Origin: Mycobacterium sp. 1081908.1
GTDB taxonomy: Bacteria; Actinomycetota; Actinomycetes; Mycobacteriales; Mycobacteriaceae
Direction: 5' to 3'
DNA: 59,069 bases
NCBI RefSeq assembly: GCF_001673535.1
Contig: NZ_LZLY01000008.1
Span: 1-59,069, forward strand
In this document: positions 53,757 through 59,069 of the stretch, in pieces
How positions within the stretch are numbered: position 1 is the stretch's first letter
Layout: every line of letters starts with the position of its first letter
The notes under the pieces: model-generated
Database searches by the model: none
What the model was told of the DNA's origin: nothing
What the model saw: only the letters and a program-made list of their open reading frames with translations
Program-made: the position numbers and the translations under genes

Positions 53757-56324
53757 ATGATGGTTGACGTGAGCGCGACCGACCACCATCCCAAGCGCGG
53801 CGAGCTACGCATCTACCTCGGCGCGGCACCGGGTGTCGGCAAGACGTTTGCGATGCTCGGCGAGGCGCACCGGCGCTTGGAGCGCGGCACCGACCTGGTG
53901 GCGGCGGTGGTCGAAACCCATGGGCGGGCGAAAACCGCCGAGCTGCTTGACGGTATCGAGGTCATCCCGCCGCACTACGTCGACTATCGCGGCGGCAGGT
54001 TCCCCGAGCTCGACGTGCCGGCCGTGCTGGCGCGCCATCCCCAGGTGGTCCTCGTCGACGAACTCGCCCACACCAACACACCCGGCAGCAAGAACGAAAA
54101 GCGTTGGCAGGACGTCGAGGAACTGCTTGACACTGGGATAACGGTGATCTCCACGGTCAACATCCAGCACCTGGAGAGCCTCAACGACGTCGTCGCCCAG
54201 ATCACCGGCATCGAGCAGCAGGAAACCATACCCGACTCGATCGTGCGCCAGGCCTCGCAGGTCGAACTCATCGACATCACCCCTGAGGCGTTGCGCCGCA
54301 GGCTATCCCACGGCAACGTCTACGCCCCGTCCCGGATCGATGCGGCGCTGTCGAATTACTTCCGCCGCGGAAACCTCACCGCGCTGCGGGAATTGGCGCT
54401 GTTATGGCTGGCCGACCAGGTCGACACCGCGCTGGCCAAGTACCGGGCCGAGAACAAGATCACGGACATGTGGGAAGCCCGCGAGCGGGTCGTGGTGGCG
54501 GTCACCGGCGGTCCGGAATCGGAGACGCTGGTGCGGCGGGCATCGCGGATCGCGTCGAAGTCCACCGCCGAGCTGATGGTGGTGCACGTCATCCGCGGTG
54601 ACGGCCTGGCCGGCGTGTCGGAGCGCAGGATGGGCAAGATCAGAGAGCTGGCGAACAGCCTGGACGCGTCGCTGCATACCGTGGTCGGTGACGACGTGCC
54701 CGCCGCGCTGCTCGATTTCGCGCGCGAGAACAACGCCACCCAGCTGGTCATCGGCACGTCGCGGCGGCGCCGGTGGGCGCGCATCTTCGAGGAGGGCATC
54801 GGCCCGACGATCGTCGAACGGTCCGGGAAAATCGACGTGCACATGGTGACGCACGAGGAATCCAGCAGCGGGTTCCGCATCGCGGCGCTGTCGCCCCGCG
54901 AGCGTCGGGTCACGTCGTGGCTGGCGGCCGCCATCGTGCCGTCGGTCATCTGCACGGTCTCGGTGACGCTGCTGGACCCGTACCTCAACAACGGCGGCGA
55001 GAGCGCATTGTTCTTTATCGGCGTGCTGCTTGTCGGGCTGTTGGGCGGCGTTGCGCCGGCGGCCCTTTCGGCGGTGCTGTCCGGGTTGTTGCTGAACTAC
55101 TACCTGATACCCCCGCGGCACAGCTTCACCATCGCCGAACCCAACAGCGCCATAACGGAATTGGTGCTGTTGCTGATCGCGGTGGCGGTCGCCGTCCTCG
55201 TCGACGGCGCGACCAAACGCACCCGGGAGGCCCGCCGCGCCTCCCAGGAAGCCGAGCTGCTGACGCTGTTCGCGGGGTCGGTGCTGCGCGGCGCCGACCT
55301 CGAGACCTTGCTGGAACGGGTGCGCGAGACCTATTCGCAGCGCGCGGTCAGCATGCTGCGGGAGCCGAGCGAGGAAGAGCGCACCGCCGGCAAGAAGGGC
55401 CACATCGTCGCGTGTGTGGGCAAAGATCCTTGTGTGAGCGTCGATTCCGCCGACACCGCGATCGAGGTGGGCGACGACGTGTTTTGGATGCTGATGGCCG
55501 GCAGGAAGCTGTCCACCCGGGACCGCCGGGTGCTGAGCGCGGTGGCCAAACAGGCCGCGGGCCTGATCAGGCAGCGAGAGCTGGCGGAAGAGGCCAGCCG
55601 GACCGAGGCGATCGTGCGCGCCGACGAATTGCGGCGCTCCCTGCTCTCGGCGGTGAGCCACGACCTGCGCACTCCGCTGGCGGCGGCCAAGGTCGCCGTG
55701 TCCAGCTTGCGCGCCGAGGATGTCGCCTTCTCCCCCGCCGACACGGCCGAATTGCTGGCCACCATCGAGGAGTCCATCGACCAGCTGACCGCGCTGGTCG
55801 GCAATCTGCTCGACTCTTCGCGGCTGGCCGCCGGGGTGATCCGCCCGGACCTGCGCCGGGTGTACCTCGAGGAGACGGTGCAGCGCGCGCTGGTCAGCAT
55901 CGGCAAGGGCGCCACCGGGTTCTACCGGTCGGCGATCGATCGGGTCAAGGTCGACATGGGTGACGCGGTGGCGTTGGCCGACGCCGGGCTGCTGGAACGC
56001 GTGCTCGCCAACCTGATCGACAACGCGCTGCGCTACGCGCCCAACTGCGTGGTTCGCGTCAACGCGGGCCGGGTGGGGGATCGCGTCCTGATCAACGTCA
56101 TCGACGAAGGTCCCGGAATCCCAAAGGGCACCGAGGATCAGATCTTCGAGGCCTTTCAGCGGTTGGGCGATCACGACAACACCACCGGCGTGGGGCTGGG
56201 AATGTCGGTGGCCCGTGGGTTCGTGGAGGCGATGGGCGGCACCATCTCGGCCGGTGACACTCCGGGCGGCGGCCTCACCGTCGTGGTCGATCTGGCCGCG
56301 CCCCAGGAGTTTGGTGCGCTATGA
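53757..56324 (+). CDS. kdpD: Sensor histidine kinase KdpD
   Basis: An 855-aa kinase. The N-terminal KdpD domain has Walker-A-like YLGAAPGVGKTF (~20-31) and the VDELAHTN motif. A USP domain follows (~230-360). Four transmembrane helices occur around 385-485. A GAF-like part (~500-610) precedes the kinase core, with phosphorylated His635 in SHDLRTPLAAAK. N and G boxes are NLIDNALRYAPN, DEGPGIP and TGVGLGMSVARGF. It senses potassium limitation, and c-di-AMP or other signals may bind the USP domain. ATG 53760 has better spacing from GGAGG than 53757. It follows kdpC by 11 bp. Confidence 0.94.
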   Translation: MMVDVSATDHHPKRGELRIYLGAAPGVGKTFAMLGEAHRRLERGTDLVAAVVETHGRAKTAELLDGIEVIPPHYVDYRGGRFPELDVPAVLARHPQVVLVDELAHTNTPGSKNEKRWQDVEELLDTGITVISTVNIQHLESLNDVVAQITGIEQQETIPDSIVRQASQVELIDITPEALRRRLSHGNVYAPSRIDAALSNYFRRGNLTALRELALLWLADQVDTALAKYRAENKITDMWEARERVVVAVTGGPESETLVRRASRIASKSTAELMVVHVIRGDGLAGVSERRMGKIRELANSLDASLHTVVGDDVPAALLDFARENNATQLVIGTSRRRRWARIFEEGIGPTIVERSGKIDVHMVTHEESSSGFRIAALSPRERRVTSWLAAAIVPSVICTVSVTLLDPYLNNGGESALFFIGVLLVGLLGGVAPAALSAVLSGLLLNYYLIPPRHSFTIAEPNSAITELVLLLIAVAVAVLVDGATKRTREARRASQEAELLTLFAGSVLRGADLETLLERVRETYSQRAVSMLREPSEEERTAGKKGHIVACVGKDPCVSVDSADTAIEVGDDVFWMLMAGRKLSTRDRRVLSAVAKQAAGLIRQRELAEEASRTEAIVRADELRRSLLSAVSHDLRTPLAAAKVAVSSLRAEDVAFSPADTAELLATIEESIDQLTALVGNLLDSSRLAAGVIRPDLRRVYLEETVQRALVSIGKGATGFYRSAIDRVKVDMGDAVALADAGLLERVLANLIDNALRYAPNCVVRVNAGRVGDRVLINVIDEGPGIPKGTEDQIFEAFQRLGDHDNTTGVGLGMSVARGFVEAMGGTISAGDTPGGGLTVVVDLAAPQEFGAL

Positions 56325-57001
56325 CCCGGGTGTTGGTGATCGACGACGAGCCGCACATCCTGCGGGCGTTACGAATCAATTTGTCCGTGCGGGGTTACGA
56401 GGTGATCACCGCGTCGACGGGCGCGGGGGCGCTGCGCGCGGCGGCCGAGCACAAGCCCGACGTGGTGGTGCTGGACCTCGGGCTGCCGGACATCTCCGGC
56501 ATCGAGGTGCTGGCCGGCCTGCGCGGCTGGCTGTCGGCGCCGGTGATCGTGCTGTCGGCGCGCACGGATTCGTCGGACAAGGTCGAGGCCCTCGACGCCG
56601 GCGCCGACGACTACGTGACGAAACCCTTTGGGATGGACGAGTTCCTGGCGCGGTTGCGCGCCGCGGTGCGCCGCAACGCGGCGGCGTCGGAGGTGGACGA
56701 GCCGGTCGTCGAAACCGACGCGTTCACCGTCGATCTGGCCGCCAAGAAGGTAACCAAGGACGGTTCCGAGGTGCATCTGACGCCGACCGAATGGGGCATG
56801 CTCGAGGTGCTGGTGCGCAATCGCGGCAAGCTGGTGGGCCGCGAGGAGTTGCTGAAGGAGGTTTGGGGCCCGGCGTATGCCACCGAAACCCATTACCTGC
56901 GTGTGTATCTGGCCCAGCTGCGGCGCAAACTCGAGGACGACCCGTCGCATCCCAAGCACCTGCTGACCGAGTCGGGCATGGGCTACCGGTTCGAGGCGTG
57001 A
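56321..57001 (+). CDS. kdpE: Response regulator KdpE
   Basis: A 226-aa OmpR-type regulator: receiver domain with IDDEP, phospho-acceptor Asp52 in VVLDLGLPD, and TKPFGMDE. The DNA-binding wing has TPTEWGMLEVLVRNRGKLVGREELL and YLRVYLAQLRRKLE. ATG overlaps kdpD stop by ATGA. It activates kdpFABC when potassium is scarce. It ends the operon, 102 bp before the inverted-repeat element. Confidence 0.95.
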   Translation: MTRVLVIDDEPHILRALRINLSVRGYEVITASTGAGALRAAAEHKPDVVVLDLGLPDISGIEVLAGLRGWLSAPVIVLSARTDSSDKVEALDAGADDYVTKPFGMDEFLARLRAAVRRNAAASEVDEPVVETDAFTVDLAAKKVTKDGSEVHLTPTEWGMLEVLVRNRGKLVGREELLKEVWGPAYATETHYLRVYLAQLRRKLEDDPSHPKHLLTESGMGYRFEA

Positions 57002-57102
57002 GTGTGCGTCCGCGGCGTCTCGTGTGCATGTATGGCGGAGATTTGGCGAGATTATCACCATGATCGCACACTGAAAGCCCCCAATTCACAACGATTTCTG
57101 AC

Positions 57103-57173
57103 TAAGTCACATGCGCCACACTGGCCCCTGCGCGGAGGCGGCACCCTTTGTGCCCGCCTCATAGCGACAACTT
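57103..57173 (+). repeat. Terminal inverted repeat, left
   Basis: Left arm of the element. It starts TAAGTCACAT and ends ATAGCGACAACTT. It carries the stop codon of the internal gene (57159-57161), so the terminal repeat is partly coding. Confidence 0.8.
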
Positions 57174-57446
57174 GGCGGCTTCCCGCAACGTGAGCACCCG
57201 TTTGTGTATTCGGTGTTCGGTGGAGCGCGGGATATAACCCGGCCCGTACAACCCGCGCCGGAGCCGGCGCACCCTGTCCCGCTCCGTCTCCCAACGCAGG
57301 GCATCCGAAACGACTTTCGACGCCCTGCCGGGGACGCGAAAGCCTTGCGCTTCAAGCGCATGGATCATTTCGGCAACGGTTGCCCGCCCATGATTGGCGA
57401 GATGCATCGCCAGCATGTAGCGCAGTTCGATTCCTCGAAGGTTCAT
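57159..57446 (-). CDS. Small winged-helix-like protein inside the inverted-repeat element
   Basis: A 95-aa basic protein starting MNLRGIELRYMLAMHL. Two helices (ATVAEMIHALEAQGF and GRASKVVSDALRWETERD) are followed by a beta-hairpin-like wing (RVRRLRRGLYGPGYIP) and an end helix. That is a winged helix-turn-helix layout, so DNA binding is likely. ATG 57446 is my choice; a GTG at 57464 adds six residues. No clear ribosome-binding site. The stop lies in the left terminal repeat. I believe close relatives recur in non-tuberculous mycobacteria but could not check. Confidence 0.65.
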   Translation of the reverse strand: MNLRGIELRYMLAMHLANHGRATVAEMIHALEAQGFRVPGRASKVVSDALRWETERDRVRRLRRGLYGPGYIPRSTEHRIHKRVLTLREAAKLSL

Positions 57447-57478
57447 CGCCGCAGAGTCGCACACCGGTACGACATCTC

Positions 57479-57549
57479 AACTTGTCGCTATGAGGCGGGC
57501 ACAAAGAGTGCCGCCTCCGCGCGGGGACCAATGGGGCGGATGTGACTCA
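57479..57549 (-). repeat. Terminal inverted repeat, right
   Basis: Right arm of the element; reading inward it begins TGAGTCACAT. The first three bases on the minus strand are the TGA stop codon of the upstream ppx gene. Confidence 0.8.
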
Positions 57550-58497
57550 ACCGGCGATCGACAGCACGATCCCGTCCAGGATGTCGTGTTCGCTGACGAT
57601 CAACTCGTCGATGCCGGCGCGGTCGCGCAGCTCGCGCGCCAATTCCTCCACCACGATCGCCCCGCCGCCGATCACATCGGCCCGGCCCTCGTGCATGGGC
57701 GGCAGCGCGGCGCGCTGGGAGCGTGTCATCCCGATCAGGCGCTCGCACACCGCCAGCAGGTCACGGTTCGGGACGCGCGAAAGGTGAATGGCGGCCGAAT
57801 CATACGCGGTCATGTTGTGCGCCAGCGCCGACAGCGTCGTCATCGTGCCGGCCAGCCCCACCCACGTCCGCGCCGCCTCGACGTCCACCACACCCAGCGC
57901 CGCATCGAGCCGCTCGCGCACCACCGCTCGGGCGGCCGCCACCTCGTCGGGAGTGGGCGGGTCCGAGTGCAGGCAGCGCTCGGTCAGCCGGACGCACCCG
58001 ATGTCGGCGGAGTAGCTGGCCACCACCCGCTCACCGCCGAACACGATCTCGGTGGAGCCGCCGCCCAGATCGACGACGACGAAAGGGCCGTCAGCGCTGT
58101 CCAATTCGCCGACGGCACCGCGGAAGGAAAGCGAAGCCTCCTCGTCGCCGCTGATCACCTCCGCCACCGCGCCGGGCAGCACCGCGCCCAGTACCTCGGC
58201 CGTCATCGCAAAGAACACATCGCGATTGGTGACGTCTCGCGCCGCCGACGTCGCCACCATCCGCACCCGCTCGACGCCGTGCGCTTTCAGCAGCGACGCG
58301 TAGTCGGCCAGCGCGGCGCGGGTTCGGGCGATCGCGTCGGGCGCAAACTCGCCCGTCGCGTCGACGCCCTGGCCCAGCCGCACGATCCGCGTCTCGCGAT
58401 GCACGTCGCGCAGCCGGCCGTCAGCCGAGAGACCCGCGTCGGCGATCAGCAAGCGAATCGAGTTGGTACCGCAGTCGATTCCGGCGAGCCGGCTCAC
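57547..58497 (-). CDS. ppx2: Ppx/GppA exopolyphosphatase family protein (Rv1026 type)
   Basis: A 316-aa sugar-kinase/Hsp70-fold phosphatase that degrades polyphosphate or pppGpp. Motifs are GIDCGTNSIRLLIAD (first phosphate loop), VVDLGGGSTEIVFG (second) and GLAGTMTTLSALA. A catalytic glutamate region is SGDEEASLSF. GTG 58497 overlaps the upstream DUF501 stop in GTGA; GTG 58500 is another option. The single-domain length fits Rv1026, annotated as an exopolyphosphatase. Its TGA stop coincides with the end of the adjacent inverted-repeat element. Confidence 0.9.
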   Translation of the reverse strand: MSRLAGIDCGTNSIRLLIADAGLSADGRLRDVHRETRIVRLGQGVDATGEFAPDAIARTRAALADYASLLKAHGVERVRMVATSAARDVTNRDVFFAMTAEVLGAVLPGAVAEVISGDEEASLSFRGAVGELDSADGPFVVVDLGGGSTEIVFGGERVVASYSADIGCVRLTERCLHSDPPTPDEVAAARAVVRERLDAALGVVDVEAARTWVGLAGTMTTLSALAHNMTAYDSAAIHLSRVPNRDLLAVCERLIGMTRSQRAALPPMHEGRADVIGGGAIVVEELARELRDRAGIDELIVSEHDILDGIVLSIAG

Positions 58498-58982
58498 CAC
58501 TGTCCCGCCACCAAAACGCCGGCCATCGCCGGGTCGCCGGCCAAAACCGACAACGCCTCGTCCCCAAGCGGATTCACGCCGGGCCCCTTGGCCAGCGAGT
58601 GCGCGATCAGCACGTGCAGGCACTTGACCCGGTCCGGCATCCCGCCGCCGGTAAAAGTGGTCCCCAACGGTTCGATCGCGTCGCGTTCGGCCAGATACGA
58701 TTCGTGGGCTCGCCGGTACGCGGCCGCCAGTTCGGGGTCCCGGCGCAACCGCTCGGTCATCTCGCGCATCAATCCCGTCGTCTCGAGCCTGCTCGCCGCC
58801 GCGGTCAGGGCGGGATGTGTGAGGTAGTACAGCGTCGGAAAGGGCGTTCCGTCAGGCAGTTTCGGCGAGGTCTTCACCACGCCGGGTTCCCCGTTGGGAC
58901 AGCGGTAGGCGATCTCGAGCACCCCGCGCGGCTCGCGGCCCAGCTGGCGCGCCACCGCTTCCAGATCGGCACGATCAACCAC
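58494..58982 (-). CDS. DUF501 family protein (Rv1025 type)
   Basis: A 162-aa DUF501 protein. Conserved parts are IAYRCPNGEPGVVKTSPKLPDGTPFPTLYYLTHP and the C-terminal GGGMPDRVKCLHVLIAHSLAKGPGVNPLGDEAL with invariant Cys and His. Function is unknown; these genes sit between an FtsB/DivIC-like gene and ppx across actinobacteria. I use GTG 58982 (MVDRADLEAV). The frame stays open further to the window edge. Confidence 0.88.
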   Translation of the reverse strand: MVDRADLEAVARQLGREPRGVLEIAYRCPNGEPGVVKTSPKLPDGTPFPTLYYLTHPALTAAASRLETTGLMREMTERLRRDPELAAAYRRAHESYLAERDAIEPLGTTFTGGGMPDRVKCLHVLIAHSLAKGPGVNPLGDEALSVLAGDPAMAGVLVAGQW

Positions 58983-59069
58983 CGGGGGCCGCGGGGCTCG
59001 CCGACACGCTCCTGCAGCGACCGGTTCGCATGGTTTGCGGTTGGTGAGGGCTTGGCCGACCTCCGGTGC
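58975..59069 (-). CDS. C-terminal tail of an FtsB/DivIC-like gene (partial, tentative)
   Basis: A frame open at the window edge encodes a Pro/Ser/Arg-rich tail and stops at TGA 58975-58977, overlapping the DUF501 start. In H37Rv, Rv1024, a septum-formation-initiator-like membrane protein, precedes Rv1025. Its C-terminus is low complexity, so a match in position and composition is all that can be said from 31 codons. Confidence 0.25.
   Translation of the reverse strand, partial: TGGRPSPHQPQTMRTGRCRSVSASPAAPGG

Larger units (their letters stand above)
57103..57549. mobile_element. 447-bp element with ~71-bp terminal inverted repeats and one small gene
   Basis: The ends 57103-57173 and 57479-57549 are inverted repeats with about nine mismatches in 71 positions and no gaps; the central 41 bp (GCGCGGAGGCGGCA ... 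CATAGCGACAA) differ at one base. Between them lies a single ORF of ~95 codons. There is no transposase. Both outer ends read TRAGTCACAT. No target-site duplication is evident. It resembles a non-autonomous element or a small selfish cassette; a family name is not known to me. Confidence 0.7.

Overview
The window is a high-GC stretch of a Mycobacterium chromosome. It has the layout of a slow-growing, non-tuberculous species. Paired PE/PPE and Esx genes, the lipid-enzyme repertoire and the trcRS and kdp loci all point to the genus. Gene order follows M. tuberculosis H37Rv from about Rv1079 back to Rv1025, i.e. reversed relative to H37Rv numbering. Assignments to Rv genes come from recalled family knowledge and synteny; no search was run.

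Region 1 (1-2.1 kb) is scrambled. The expected cbs-pra-metB order is broken. A 718-bp segment (3' part of cbs, 5' end of pra, 5' end of metB) is present twice as a direct repeat, and pra is split into pieces on opposite strands. It is either a fold-back rearrangement or an assembly chimera at a contig end. Region 2 (1.5-6.6 kb) holds intact cbs, lipU, an SGNH hydrolase and the thiolase fadA3. Region 3 (6.6-8.9 kb) is an ECF sigma factor and FAD oxidoreductase pair, bracketed by two degenerate ~87-bp direct repeats. Region 4 (9-21 kb) carries a Bax-inhibitor-like membrane protein, echA9/echA8, a membrane alpha/beta-hydrolase, cysteine dioxygenase plus rhodanese, lpqV, two patatins, a glutamine amidotransferase, a broken SRPBCC gene, fadD14 and the Rv1057-type beta-propeller.

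Region 5 (21.7-33.4 kb) is accessory metabolism: an O-methyltransferase, an amtB-PII pair, a flavin monooxygenase, a P450 with an operator-like palindrome cluster, DUF427 and small companion genes, a dienelactone hydrolase, a phytase-like lipoprotein and a methyltransferase. Region 6 (33.4-38.8 kb) is an island next to a tRNA gene with UAA anticodon. It holds an arsenic operon (arsR-acr3-arsC-arsI) and a lower-GC two-gene module of DUF262 and HEPN proteins that looks like a defence or toxin module.

Region 7 (38.8-42.9 kb) is PE-PPE-esx-esx with a convergent PPE. Region 8 (43.3-57 kb) is trcRS, an NmrA/NmrA/AraC cassette and a one-strand kdp operon (a 27-aa membrane microprotein, then kdpF-A-B-C-D-E). 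Region 9 is a 447-bp element with ~71-bp terminal inverted repeats and a single small winged-helix-like gene, inserted against the stop codon of ppx. It is followed by ppx, a DUF501 gene and perhaps the tail of an ftsB-like gene at the window edge.

The two strongest candidates for something undescribed are the inverted-repeat element at 57103-57549 and the direct repeats flanking the sigma/oxidoreductase cassette. The DUF262-HEPN pair belongs to families already suspected of defence.
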